The translations under genes were made by a program, and so were the position numbers. Source: JAJPXI01 sp051867655 (GTDB taxonomy: Bacteria > Bacillota > Clostridia > Oscillospirales > Oscillospiraceae). From it: a stretch of DNA of 51,641 nt. The notes below the pieces were generated by a model. The model did no database searches. It saw nothing but the letters and a program-made list of their open reading frames with translations, and was not told the origin of the DNA. The stretch is taken from NCBI GenBank assembly GCA_051867655.1, contig JBJDYV010000029.1, positions 1 to 51,641 on the forward strand. The letters run 5' to 3'. Shown here piece by piece: positions 1 through 7,073 of this stretch. Each line of letters starts with the position of its first letter. Position 1 is the first letter of the stretch.

Positions 1-231
1 CCTACACCTACGCCTACACCTACGCCTACACCTACGCCTACACCTACGCCTACACCAAGCCCTACTCCGTCCACCATAAACGGCCACCCTATAAGCATGA
101 CGGTATATGTAAGTAACAGCGGCCACAAAATACACTCGATCTCTAACTGCTCGGGCATGAAATATTACACAGCAATGACATTGGGCCAAGCCAGTTCCAG
201 AGGTTACGCATTTTGTAAGAACTGCTGGTAA
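1..231 (+). CDS. C-terminal end of a Pro-Thr-repeat protein (5' end outside window)
   Basis: Frame 1 is open from the window edge to TAA at 229-231. The first 57 bases are about 4.5 copies of the 12-bp unit CCTACACCTACG and encode a (Pro-Thr)n linker. A small C-terminal domain of about 55 residues follows, with the pattern VYVSNSGHKIH, then NCSGMKYY and a final CKNCW. This His/Cys arrangement is common at the C-terminus of secreted or cell-surface Clostridia proteins, behind low-complexity linkers, and looks like a small metal-binding module. The rest of the protein lies outside the window, so its function is unknown. The 12-bp tandem repeat could vary in length by slippage. Confidence 0.6.
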   Translation, partial: PTPTPTPTPTPTPTPTPTPSPTPSTINGHPISMTVYVSNSGHKIHSISNCSGMKYYTAMTLGQASSRGYAFCKNCW

Positions 232-258
232 AACAAAAACCGCCCCGGTACTCGCAAT

Positions 259-322
259 ATGATATACTCCCCCTATAGAAGACTTTTATAATTCTTTGTC
301 TTCCATAGGGGGAGCATATCAT
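259..322 (-). repeat. Long hairpin, 25-bp stem
   Basis: Arms 259-283 and 298-322 are inverted repeats around a 14-nt AT-rich loop. The two imperfect positions are A/C mismatches on the plus strand but G-U wobbles on the minus strand. The structure is therefore an unbroken 25-bp helix only in minus-strand RNA. No T-tract follows on either strand, so it is not a typical terminator. Confidence 0.6.
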
Positions 323-395
323 TTCGGTTCAAGGGGGCTGTTTCTGGAACATCGCAACAGTATAGATGCCGTTGTCTCCCAGTTCGCACCAAAAA

Positions 396-447
396 CCAAA
401 TCACAACCCAGCGCAGCGGTTGTGATTTGGAAAGGAGGAGCGACGGA
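396..447. repeat. Hairpin plus GGAAAGGAGGAGC repeat, copy 1 of 3
   Basis: A perfect 13-bp stem (396-408 with 418-430, loop CAGCGCAGC) is followed directly by AAAGGAGGAGCGACGGA. Related units lie at 719-770 and 932-982 with different stem sequences but conserved base pairing, loop and downstream block. The compensatory changes suggest that the folded form matters or that the unit spreads as an element. Confidence 0.65.
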
Positions 448-470
448 ATGAGTGAGAGATGACTTTTTAT

Positions 471-508
471 AAAAAAGTCGTCGCGAACGATATGAAGTCC
501 GCGACGAC
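471..508 (-). terminator. Duplicate of the tRNA-operon terminator
   Basis: The stem GTCGTCGCG (477-485) pairs with CGCGACGAC (500-508). An A-run at 471-476 becomes a U-tract on the minus strand. It is the duplicate of the active-looking terminator at 791-833 and follows the tRNA-Lys fragment in the same way. Confidence 0.6.
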
Positions 509-509
509 G

Positions 510-527
510 TGGTGACCCGTCGGGGGC
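510..527 (-). pseudogene. tRNA-Lys 3'-end fragment
   Basis: Eighteen bases are identical to the 3' end of the intact tRNA-Lys at 835-910, including the encoded CCA (TGG at 510-512). The T-loop and everything 5' of it are missing. It is the terminal part of direct repeat copy A and resembles the short tRNA-end duplication left by elements that integrate into tRNA genes. Confidence 0.65.
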
Positions 528-543
528 ATCTCCGCGCCAAGAG

Positions 544-669
544 CCGCCGCAAAGCGGCGGTTGCACTCCGAAATACCCGCCTGCAGGCGGGCATCTCACC
601 CCTTTGGGGTTCTCTCCCCCGAATTATTACAAAAACCAACTTCGCCCTGCGGGCGAAATTGGTTTTTGT
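544..669. repeat. Run of four short palindromes
   Basis: Four hairpins follow one another: CCGCCGC/GCGGCGG at 544-560, CCCGCC/GGCGGG at 576-591, ACCCC/GGGGT at 598-610, and a 19-bp stem at 629-647/651-669 with a 3-nt loop and one mismatch that becomes G-U on the minus strand. No coding frame is credible here. The stretch from 232 to 834 holds only these palindromes, the two direct repeats and the terminators. Confidence 0.6.
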
Positions 670-718
670 GGAACATCGCAACAGTATAGATACTACCGGC
701 TCCAAGTCAGTACTCGAA

Positions 719-770
719 CCAAATCGAAGCCCAGCGGAGCGGGTTCGATTTGGAAAGGAGGAGCGACGGA
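719..770. repeat. Hairpin plus GGAAAGGAGGAGC repeat, copy 2 of 3
   Basis: Left arm 719-732 pairs with 741-753 with one bulged G; the loop AGCGGAGC resembles copy 1. AAAGGAGGAGCGACGGA follows. Confidence 0.65.
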
Positions 771-790
771 GTGAATGAGCGATGACTTTT

Positions 791-833
791 TAAAATAAAA
801 AGTCGTCGCGAACGATACGGAGTCCGCGACGAC
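791..833 (-). terminator. Terminator of the tRNA operon
   Basis: On the minus strand, directly after tRNA-Lys, a 9-bp GC-rich stem (825-833 with 802-810) is followed by TTTTTATTTT (801 down to 792). This is a classic intrinsic terminator and ends the five-tRNA transcript. Confidence 0.85.
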
Positions 834-834
834 G

Positions 835-910
835 TGGTGACCCGTCGGGGGCTCGAACCCCGGACCTTCGCCTTAAAAGGGCGTTGCTCTACCAACTGAG
901 CTAACGAGTC
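835..910 (-). tRNA. tRNA-Lys (UUU)
   Basis: The minus strand folds into a complete cloverleaf of 76 nt. The acceptor GACTCGT pairs with ACGGGTC, the anticodon loop is CTTTTAA, the T-loop is TTCGAGC, and CCA is encoded. It is the last gene of the tRNA operon. Its 3' end is duplicated upstream at 510-527. Confidence 0.95.
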
Positions 911-931
911 GTCATGAAATTGTCCTTGGGG

Positions 932-982
932 CCCCCGCGCGAACCCTGCGCAGCGGGTCGCGTGGGGAAAGGAGGAGCAAGG
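932..982. repeat. Hairpin plus GGAAAGGAGGAGC repeat, copy 3 of 3
   Basis: This copy lies in the 130-bp spacer between tRNA-Gln and tRNA-Lys. Left arm CCCCGCGCGAACCC (933-946) pairs with 955-967, with loop TGCGCAGC, followed by GGAAAGGAGGAGCAAGGA. The stem sequence is unlike copies 1 and 2 but pairing and flanks are conserved. Confidence 0.6.
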
Positions 983-1040
983 AAGCGGGTGCAGTTTTCG
1001 CCGAAAGCGGAAACGTAACCAAGCGGACTTTGCTCCGATG

Positions 1041-1115
1041 TGGCTGGGATGGCTGGACTCGAACCAGCGAATGCGGGAGTCAAAGTCCCGTGCCTTACCA
1101 CTTGGCTACACCCCA
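1041..1115 (-). tRNA. tRNA-Gln (UUG)
   Basis: A 75-nt cloverleaf with acceptor TGGGGTG, anticodon stem CGGGA/TCCCG, loop CTTTGAC giving anticodon TTG, T-loop TTCGAGT and encoded CCA. Fourth gene of the minus-strand tRNA operon. Confidence 0.95.
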
Positions 1116-1177
1116 ATATGGAGGCTGATGGTGGAAAAGGCCGGAGCGGACGCTCCGGCCCTTGCCACGAGTAAATC

Positions 1178-1254
1178 TGGGGTGGGTAATGGGGCTCGAA
1201 CCCACGACACCCGGAACCACAATCCGGTGCTCTGCCAACTGAGCTATACCCACC
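1178..1254 (-). tRNA. tRNA-His (GUG)
   Basis: A 77-nt cloverleaf with anticodon loop TTGTGGT (GTG). It has the extra 5' G(-1) opposite C73 that marks bacterial tRNA-His, and an encoded CCA. Third gene of the operon. Confidence 0.95.
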
Positions 1255-1280
1255 ATATTCAATTTGTGCGCCTTAGAAGG

Positions 1281-1357
<77 letters not shown>

Positions 1358-1360
1358 GTA

Positions 1361-1434
1361 TGGAGCGGGTGATGGGAATCGAACCCACGCGACCAGCTTG
1401 GAAGGCTGGGATTCTACCATTGAACTACACCCGC
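1361..1434 (-). tRNA. tRNA-Gly (UCC)
   Basis: A 74-nt cloverleaf with anticodon stem CCAGC/GCTGG, loop CTTCCAA giving anticodon TCC, and encoded CCA. First gene of the operon, 26 bases downstream of the -10 box. Confidence 0.95.
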
Positions 1435-1459
1435 ATGGGCGCTGAATGTCAGCCAAAGT

Positions 1460-1489
1460 ATGATAGCACACTTAGGCATGATTTGTCAA
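1460..1489 (-). promoter_or_regulatory. Promoter of the tRNA operon
   Basis: On the minus strand TTGACA (1484-1489) and TATCAT (1460-1465) are separated by 18 bases, upstream of tRNA-Gly. It is near consensus for the housekeeping sigma factor. Confidence 0.85.
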
Positions 1490-1521
1490 TGGTTTTATTG
1501 TGCGGTTTTTTAAATCATTTT

Positions 1522-2577
1522 TTACAGAGCCGCGTCGCAGAACGCACAGCAGTCCACGCCGCCGGTCTTTTTCACCAGCGGAGGCAGATAGTGTTCGGTC
1601 TGGGTGATGCAGTTGGGGTTGTGACACACGGGCGTGGTCCCGATTTCTACCGCTTCCTGGGGCAGGCGGGGCTGATTGGCCAGATCCATCAGCAGGGCCA
1701 TACGGGCGAACATACCGTAGCGGGCCTGGTCAAAATAGACCGCGCGGGGATCGTCGTCCACGTCGATGGCGATCTCATCCACACGGGGCAGAGGGTGCAT
1801 GACCAGCAGTTCCTTTTTGCCCCGCTCCAGCTTGCGGCGGTTCAGGACATAGATGCCCTTGTTGCGCTCATACTCCAGCGGGTCCACAAACCGCTCCCGC
1901 TGGATGCGGGTCATGTAGAGCACGTCCAACTGCGGGATCACGGTCTCCAGGCCGGTGACCTCCACGTTCCACATGCCGCGCTCCTTCATAAAGGCACGGA
2001 TGTACTCGGGCACCGCCAGTTCGCGGGGGGAAATCAGGTAGAACTTTACGTTTTCAAATTTGGCCAGGGCCTTGATCAGGGAGTGCACGGTACGGCCGTT
2101 CTTCAGATCGCCGCACAGGCCGATGGACAGGCCGTCCACGCCCCCCCGCAGGCGGGTGATGGTGGTCAGGTCGGCCATGGTCTGGGTGGGGTGCATGTGC
2201 CCGCCGTCTCCGGCGTTGACCACCGGCACGTTGGAATACAGGGAGGCCGCCTTGGCCGCGCCCTCCTTGGGGTTTCGCATGACCACCACGTCAGCATAGC
2301 CGGACACCATCTTGATGGTGTCCTTCAGGGTCTCGCCCTTGGCGACGGAAGAGGACTTGGGATCGGCAAAGCCGAATACGCTGCCCCCCAGCCGAAGCAT
2401 GGCAGTCTGGAAGGAGAAGTTGGTGCGGGTGGAGGGCTCGTAAAACAGATTGCAGGATACCTTGCCGCGGCAGGCGTCCACAAAATCGGCAGGATGGTCA
2501 ATGATCGCGCTGCACCGCTGGTACAGCTCATCCCATTCCTGCCGTGTCATGTCACCAAAATCAATCAAATGCCGCAT
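1522..2577 (-). CDS. pyrB: Aspartate carbamoyltransferase with a fused PyrI-type zinc tail
   Basis: This enzyme condenses carbamoyl phosphate with aspartate, the first committed step of pyrimidine synthesis. The carbamoyl-phosphate motif EPSTRTNFSF (about residues 47-56), the GDGGHMHPTQT motif and HPLPRVDEI are intact. The protein has 351 residues against about 305-310 for a usual catalytic chain. The extra tail has Cys318-x4-Cys323 and Cys344-x2-Cys347, with CHNPNCIT like the PyrI C-terminal zinc domain (C-x4-C, C-x2-C). In E. coli that zinc domain belongs to the separate regulatory chain and joins it to the catalytic trimer. Here only the zinc domain is fused; the nucleotide-binding PyrI domain is absent. 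It is monocistronic and divergent from the next gene. Confidence 0.93.
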   Translation of the reverse strand: MRHLIDFGDMTRQEWDELYQRCSAIIDHPADFVDACRGKVSCNLFYEPSTRTNFSFQTAMLRLGGSVFGFADPKSSSVAKGETLKDTIKMVSGYADVVVMRNPKEGAAKAASLYSNVPVVNAGDGGHMHPTQTMADLTTITRLRGGVDGLSIGLCGDLKNGRTVHSLIKALAKFENVKFYLISPRELAVPEYIRAFMKERGMWNVEVTGLETVIPQLDVLYMTRIQRERFVDPLEYERNKGIYVLNRRKLERGKKELLVMHPLPRVDEIAIDVDDDPRAVYFDQARYGMFARMALLMDLANQPRLPQEAVEIGTTPVCHNPNCITQTEHYLPPLVKKTGGVDCCAFCDAAL

Positions 2578-2618
2578 TGTTTTTGCCCTCGCTCAAGTAA
2601 ACCCAAATTTTTCGATTT

Positions 2619-2647
2619 ATTGTATCACAAAATGCTTCGCTGCTCAA
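2619..2647 (-). promoter_or_regulatory. pyrB promoter
   Basis: On the minus strand TTGAGC (2642-2647), 17 bases, then TACAAT (2619-2624), with TG one base before the -10 (TGATACAAT). The start codon is about 35 bases downstream of the expected transcript start, so there is no room for a long PyrR-type attenuator. Confidence 0.6.
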
Positions 2648-2711
2648 TCCCAACTTTTCCTTTGTATCAAAATTTCGTTCGTGCCCATCCTACTGACAAG
2701 GAGGATGCGGC

Positions 2712-3269
2712 ATGGCAAACATTTTTTGGTACTTTCTCATCTACAGTTTTCTGGGCTTCCTGCTGGAAGTCCTCTTTGCCCGGGTGACCCGCTCGGGCAA
2801 GCAGGACCGCAAGTGTATGGTCCTGCTGCCCCTCTGTCCGGTGTACGGACTGGGGGCTGTGCTCATCACCCAGCTTCCCGCCGCCGTACAAAGCCGGCCC
2901 CTGCTCCTGTTTCTGTGCGGCGCTTTGGCGGCCACGGTGGCGGAATATCTCATGGACTGGTTTTATGAAAAGGCACTCGGCGTGCGCTTTTGGGATTATT
3001 CTTCCCTGCCCTGGAATCTGAACGGCCGGGTCTGTCTGCTCTTCACAGGCGCCTGGGGGCTTCTGTCCCTGGCGCTGGTGGCCTGGGTTCACCCTGTCAT
3101 GGCGCGCTGGGTGTCCGCCATCCCGGCGGTCTGGACGCTCCCCGCCGCCCTGCTTGTGGCGATGGACGCCGGATTTTCCGTCTATCTTCTGCGCACCACG
3201 GGCACCACCCACTCGCTGCGCTGGTACGACCGCTTCCGCCGCCGTCCGGGCAGGGAGCAGCGGTCATAG
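2712..3269 (+). CDS. Multi-pass membrane protein of the putative ABC-transporter type IV family
   Basis: A 185-residue protein starting at ATG 2712 behind AAGGAGG (2698-2704). It has several hydrophobic helices (about residues 5-22, 40-55, 62-78, 105-125, 137-160) and the sequence FLIYSFLGFLLEVLF near the start. It also has FWDYSSLPWNLNGRVCL in the middle. These are hallmarks of the Firmicute family annotated as putative ABC-transporter type IV permease (PF06541). No ATPase gene is next to it, and the biochemical role of the family is not established. Its end overlaps the convergent NUDIX gene by 6 bases. Confidence 0.75.
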   Translation: MANIFWYFLIYSFLGFLLEVLFARVTRSGKQDRKCMVLLPLCPVYGLGAVLITQLPAAVQSRPLLLFLCGALAATVAEYLMDWFYEKALGVRFWDYSSLPWNLNGRVCLLFTGAWGLLSLALVAWVHPVMARWVSAIPAVWTLPAALLVAMDAGFSVYLLRTTGTTHSLRWYDRFRRRPGREQRS

Positions 3270-3827
3270 CAGCGCCCGAGCCCGCTCCAGCAACTTGGTG
3301 TAGACCGGGTCCATCTCCCATTCGTTGGTCAGCTCCAGCATCCGCTCCGCCGGCAGCCAGGCCACACCGCTGTTTTCCCCGGGGCGGCTGGCCAGAGAGT
3401 CGTTCTCGTCGGCTGTCAGGAGATAGCTGACATTCAGGTGCTGGTGGGAGGACACCCACCTGCCCCGCTTCACATGGCCCCACACGGGCAGGATGTCCAG
3501 GGAGGCGATGACGGTGCTCAAAGGGCGCACATGGACCACGCCGGTCTCCTCCCGGGCCTCCCGCAGGGCCACGGAGAGCAGGTCGCCGTCCCCGTCGGCA
3601 TGGCCGCCGGTCCAAGCCCACACTTTATAAATGTCGTGATGGACAAACAGGACCTTCGTGGCGTCGGCGTTGACGATAAAGCCCGAGCTGCTGATGTGGG
3701 CGTATTCGTTCTCCCGGGTCAGGATCGTATCGGGAAAGCGGTCGATATAGTCCAGGATGACCCGCTTGTCCCCTTCTTCCTGCTCACACCGGGGCACATA
3801 GGCCGCGATCTCGTCCCGGTACATCAC
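3264..3827 (-). CDS. NUDIX hydrolase
   Basis: A 187-residue protein with a Nudix box, GHADGDGDLLSVALREAREETGV at about residues 74-96. NUDIX enzymes hydrolyse nucleoside diphosphates linked to another group. The catalytic REAREETGV half is intact, but the first Glu of the usual G-x5-E-x7-REUXEE pattern is Gly here. Its ATG overlaps the folA stop by 4 bases, so it is the last gene of the MBL-thyA-folA-NUDIX operon. Linkage to folate genes suggests a pterin or nucleotide substrate such as dihydroneopterin triphosphate, but that is inference. Confidence 0.85.
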   Translation of the reverse strand: MMYRDEIAAYVPRCEQEEGDKRVILDYIDRFPDTILTRENEYAHISSSGFIVNADATKVLFVHHDIYKVWAWTGGHADGDGDLLSVALREAREETGVVHVRPLSTVIASLDILPVWGHVKRGRWVSSHQHLNVSYLLTADENDSLASRPGENSGVAWLPAERMLELTNEWEMDPVYTKLLERARALL

Positions 3828-4303
3828 TTCACCCGCTTGTACGTCAGATAATGGTAGGTCAGATTTTCAAAGGCGTAAGGCCCCTCTGTCTCCGTCCGTT
3901 TCCAGCCGTCCCGCTCGTCCAGGTTGGGGAACCAGACATCGGCGGGAAATTCCGCGTCGATCTTCGTCACATAGGCGGTATCGCACGCGTCCACAAGCAG
4001 ATCGTACACGCTGGCCCCGCCGATGACAAAGGAGTCTTCCGGCGCTGCGGCCAGCAGGTCGGCCGCGTTGGCGTACACCTGCGCCCCCTCCGGGTGAAAA
4101 TCCGGGCTGCGGGACAGGATCAGGTTGGGCCTGCCCTTCAGCGGACGGCCGCCAGGAAAGGTGGCCAGGGTCTTGCGGCCCAAAATTACCGGGTGGCCCA
4201 TGGTCAGGGCTTTAAACCGCTTCAGGTCCTCCGGAATGTAGACCAGCTGGTCGCCGTCCTTTCCAATGGCCCAGTTCCGGTCCACAGCAACGATCAAATT
4301 CAT
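3824..4303 (-). CDS. folA: Dihydrofolate reductase
   Basis: Reduces dihydrofolate to tetrahydrofolate with NADPH and so regenerates the cofactor oxidised by thymidylate synthase. The 159-residue length is typical. The start MNLIVAVDRNWAIGKDG, the IPEDLKRFKALTMGHPVILGRKT stretch (two family motifs) and VIGGASVYDLL are diagnostic of the family. It sits 121 bases downstream of thyA and overlaps the NUDIX gene by 4 bases, the usual thyA-folA pairing. Confidence 0.95.
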   Translation of the reverse strand: MNLIVAVDRNWAIGKDGDQLVYIPEDLKRFKALTMGHPVILGRKTLATFPGGRPLKGRPNLILSRSPDFHPEGAQVYANAADLLAAAPEDSFVIGGASVYDLLVDACDTAYVTKIDAEFPADVWFPNLDERDGWKRTETEGPYAFENLTYHYLTYKRVK

Positions 4304-4399
4304 AGCTTATCCTGTTCTCCCATTCAAAATATACTGCCGTTACCGGGCGAAAAGTCTTGTATGCCCGGGGTCTCGGAAGCGTGCTCGAAGTTCTTTTCG

Positions 4400-4425
4400 A
4401 TTCTTTTTCTTTCAAGAAAAAGAAT
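4400..4425 (-). repeat. AT-rich hairpin right after the thyA stop
   Basis: ATTCTTTTTCTT (4400-4411) and AAGAAAAAGAAT (4414-4425) form a 12-bp stem touching the thyA stop codon, with the U-rich run inside the stem. It may pause or partly stop transcription between thyA and folA, or protect the thyA 3' end. It is not a standard GC-rich terminator. Confidence 0.4.
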
Positions 4426-5255
4426 TATACCGCCACCGGGATCTTCTCCTCCAGCGGGTGGCCCTGGTAGCCCTCCAGCTTGAGGCTGTCCCTGGTAAAG
4501 GCGTAAAAGTCGTCGATGTCCTTGTCGATCCACAGGGTGGGCGCGTCAAAGGGCTTGCGCTCGATGAGTTGCTCCACTACGGGGACATGGCGGTCATAGA
4601 TGTGGGCGTCGGCGATGACGTGGACCAGCTCGCCCGCCTCCAGGCCGGACACCTGGGCCATCATGTGGACCAAGGCGGCGTACTGCATGACGTTCCAGCC
4701 GTTGGCGGTCAGCATGTCCTGAGAGCGCTGGTTCAGGATGGCGTTCAGGGTCTTGCCCGACACGTTGAAGGTCATGGAATAGGCGCAGGGGTACAGGGCC
4801 ATCTCGTGCAGGTCGTGGTGGTTGTAGATGTTGGTCATGATGCGCCGGGAGGCGGGGTTGTGCTTCAGGTCATACAGCACCCGGTCCACCTGGTCGAACT
4901 CCCCCTCGGGATAGATGTGCTTGACCCCCAGCTGATAGCCGTAGGCCTTGCCGATGGAGCCGCTTTCGTCGGCCCAGGCGTCCCAGATATGGCTGGACAG
5001 CTCATGCACATTGTTGGACTTCTTCTGCCAGATCCACAGCAGCTCATCCAGGGCGCTTTTGAAAAACTGCTTGCGCACGGTGAGTACCGGAAACTCCTCC
5101 CTCAGGTCGTAGCGGTTGACGATGCCGAATTTTTTCACCGTGTGGGCGGGGGTGCCGTCCTCCCACCTGGGGCGGACGTTCTGGTCGGTGTCCCACACGC
5201 CGTGGGCAAGGATGTCCTTGCAGTTATCAATAAAGATTTGATCCGCGCGGCTCAT
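4425..5255 (-). CDS. thyA: Thymidylate synthase
   Basis: Converts dUMP to dTMP using 5,10-methylenetetrahydrofolate and releases dihydrofolate, which FolA next door recycles. The 276-residue protein has the catalytic Cys157 in ALYPCAYSM, LNQRSQDML for phosphate binding, and HVIADAHIYDRH near the C-terminus. It starts 11 bases after the MBL gene ends and is co-transcribed with it. Confidence 0.95.
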   Translation of the reverse strand: MSRADQIFIDNCKDILAHGVWDTDQNVRPRWEDGTPAHTVKKFGIVNRYDLREEFPVLTVRKQFFKSALDELLWIWQKKSNNVHELSSHIWDAWADESGSIGKAYGYQLGVKHIYPEGEFDQVDRVLYDLKHNPASRRIMTNIYNHHDLHEMALYPCAYSMTFNVSGKTLNAILNQRSQDMLTANGWNVMQYAALVHMMAQVSGLEAGELVHVIADAHIYDRHVPVVEQLIERKPFDAPTLWIDKDIDDFYAFTRDSLKLEGYQGHPLEEKIPVAV

Positions 5256-5266
5256 TGCGATTTCTC

Positions 5267-6871
5267 CTATCTTTCGAATTTGTCCATCAGGCTGCGCAGC
5301 TGATCGGCCAGCTTGGCCAGATCCTTGTTGGGCACGCCCTTGCTGCGCTCGACCAGGGCGACCAGCTCGCCCACAGTGTCCTCCAGGCGGCGGTAGGCCG
5401 GAGACACCCTGGCCTTGGGCATCGCTTTCTCCTTGACCGCCCGGGGTACACCGGCGGCCAGCAGCGTGTTGGTGGCCAGGTCGTAGACCTCCTCATAGTC
5501 CGGGGCGTGGGCAGCCAGACCCCGGTCCCGCAGGGTCTGGGCATACAGCTCCGCCACCTCCGCCTCGCCGTGGACGACGAAATACTGCGCGGGCCGGGGG
5601 TCGCTGAACTGCTCGGCCCAGGCGAGCAGATGATCCCGGTCGGCGTGGGAGGACAGGCCCTTGAAGTTGACGATGCGGGCGCGCACCAGGATCTCCTCGC
5701 CGAAGAGTCTAACGCTCTTGGCCCCGTCCAGCAGGGCGCGGCCCAGGGAGCCGGGCGCCTGATAGCCCACAAAGACAATGGTGCACTCCGGCCGCCACAG
5801 GTTGTGCTTCAGATGGTGGCGGATGCGCCCCGCGTCGCACATGCCGGAGGCCGAGATGATGACCTTGGACCGCTTATCCAGGTTCAGGGCCTTGGACTCC
5901 TCGCTGGACTCGGTCAGCGTCAGCCCCGGGAAGGTGAACAGCGCCCCGCCCCTGATGGCCTCGATGGCCTCCTCGTCCAGATATCCGTGCAGGTCGCCGG
6001 AGAAGACCTTCGTGGCCTCGTTGGCCAGGGGGGAGTCCACCACCACCTGGAAGTTGGGATTATGTTTGACCAGCCCGTCCTCCTTCATCTCCCGCATGAA
6101 GTACAGCAGCTCCTGGGTGCGGCCCACAGCGAAGGAGGGGATGATCACGTTGCCGCCCTTGTCAAAGGTCTCGTCAATGATCAGGGCCAGGGCCTCGGTA
6201 TAGCTCTCGGGCGGCTCATGGTTGCGGTCGCCGTAGGTGCTCTCGGTGACCACATAGTCGGCCTGGGGCGGCTCAATGGGCTGGGGGTCGCGGATGATGG
6301 GCTGGTTGACGTTGCCCAGGTCGCCGGAGAAGACGATCTTCTTTTCCACGCCGTCTTCGCTGAGCCACAGCTCGGCGCAGGCGGATCCCAGCAGGTGACC
6401 GGCGTCGGAAAAGCGCAGGCGCACCCCCGGCTCAATCTCCAGAATCTCGCCGTACTCGCAGGGCTTGAGCAGCTGAATGACCTCTTCCACCTCGGCCACT
6501 GTGTACAGCGGCTCCACCGGCTCCCGGCCGGCGCGCTTGCCCTTCTGATTCTTCCACTCGGCGTCCATCTCCTGGATGTGGGCGGAGTCACGCAGCATGA
6601 TATCCAGCAGCTGCGCTGTCAGGCGGGTGCAGTAGATGGGGCCCTGAAAGCCCTGCTTGACCAGCAGGGGGATACGCCCGGAGTGGTCGATGTGGGCGTG
6701 AGTCACGATGACGGCGTCGATGTAATTGGCCGCAAAGTCCAGCTGGGTGTTGTCCACCTCGTCCCGGCCCTGCTGCAGGCCGCAGTCGATCAGGATCTTT
6801 TTCCCGCCCACTTCCACACAGTGGCAGCTCCCGGTGACCGCCTTGGCCGCGCCGAAAAATGTCAGTTTCAT
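5267..6871 (-). CDS. MBL-fold beta-CASP RNA metallo-hydrolase (CPSF/Ysh1-like)
   Basis: A 534-residue protein beginning MKLTFFGAAKAVTGSCH. It carries the zinc motif HAHIDHSG (about 57-64), DAGHLLGSA, FSGDLG, and the beta-CASP signatures IIPSFAVGRTQELLYF, SASGMCDAGRIRHHL and LSSHADRDHLL. This is the bacterial RNase family related to eukaryotic CPSF-73, not RNase J. It acts on RNA ends in the cytoplasm; its substrate in bacteria is not settled. The start follows AAAGGAGG. It leads the thyA-folA operon and has a divergent promoter facing the cysteine desulfurase. Confidence 0.9.
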   Translation of the reverse strand: MKLTFFGAAKAVTGSCHCVEVGGKKILIDCGLQQGRDEVDNTQLDFAANYIDAVIVTHAHIDHSGRIPLLVKQGFQGPIYCTRLTAQLLDIMLRDSAHIQEMDAEWKNQKGKRAGREPVEPLYTVAEVEEVIQLLKPCEYGEILEIEPGVRLRFSDAGHLLGSACAELWLSEDGVEKKIVFSGDLGNVNQPIIRDPQPIEPPQADYVVTESTYGDRNHEPPESYTEALALIIDETFDKGGNVIIPSFAVGRTQELLYFMREMKEDGLVKHNPNFQVVVDSPLANEATKVFSGDLHGYLDEEAIEAIRGGALFTFPGLTLTESSEESKALNLDKRSKVIISASGMCDAGRIRHHLKHNLWRPECTIVFVGYQAPGSLGRALLDGAKSVRLFGEEILVRARIVNFKGLSSHADRDHLLAWAEQFSDPRPAQYFVVHGEAEVAELYAQTLRDRGLAAHAPDYEEVYDLATNTLLAAGVPRAVKEKAMPKARVSPAYRRLEDTVGELVALVERSKGVPNKDLAKLADQLRSLMDKFER

Positions 6872-6903
6872 GCAGCGTCCTCCTTTTCTCCGATTCTATC
6901 TTT

Positions 6904-6932
6904 ATCATACAACATCCTCAGAAATTCGTAAA
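6904..6932 (-). promoter_or_regulatory. Promoter of the MBL-thyA-folA operon
   Basis: On the minus strand TTTACG (6927-6932), a 17-base spacer and TATGAT (6904-6909), 32 bases before the start codon. Confidence 0.55.
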
Positions 6933-7012
6933 GTAAAGAATTTCACTCCCGCCGCGTCCGGAATCCGCCCCCGCCTTCTGGGCGCGCCGTTTCTCGTATT
7001 TGTCGCCCTCCC

Positions 7013-7041
7013 TTGACTTTACCTCTAAAAAAACGTAAAAT
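7013..7041 (+). promoter_or_regulatory. Promoter of the cysteine desulfurase operon
   Basis: TTGACT (7013-7018), a 17-base spacer and TAAAAT (7036-7041), 32 bases before the chosen ATG at 7074. Confidence 0.75.
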
Positions 7042-7073
7042 ATCCCAGCTGAATGACTTGGAAGGAGCTTCTT

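Larger units (their letters stand above)
346..527. repeat. 182-bp direct repeat, copy A
   Basis: This segment is an imperfect copy of 670-852. It begins at GGAACATCGCAACAG and ends exactly inside the 3' half of tRNA-Lys at GTCGGGGGC. It carries the same hairpin, the same GGAAAGGAGGAGCGACGGA block and the same terminator stem as copy B. Sequence after the tRNA part differs, so this copy has only the last 18 bases of the tRNA. It looks like a duplication or a scar of recombination at the tRNA-Lys 3' end. Confidence 0.75.
670..852. repeat. 183-bp direct repeat, copy B (includes tRNA-Lys 3' end)
   Basis: Partner of copy A at 346-527. This copy joins the complete tRNA-Lys gene, so it is probably the parental arrangement. 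The stem of its hairpin differs from copy A by paired changes. Confidence 0.75.

Noticed and set aside
1..57. Tandem repeats as a possible CRISPR array
   Set aside because: The 12-bp units are contiguous without spacers and translate as Pro-Thr within an open frame.
346..982. Spaced repeats near tRNAs as a CRISPR array
   Set aside because: Only two long and three short copies, irregular spacing, no cas genes, and one copy overlaps a tRNA.
1434..1521. pyrB terminator or attenuator downstream of its stop
   Set aside because: No stem with a T-tract; the segment is better explained as the tRNA promoter.
5255..6931. Open frame of 558 codons on the plus strand
   Set aside because: It is antisense to the MBL RNase gene, which has all its catalytic motifs.
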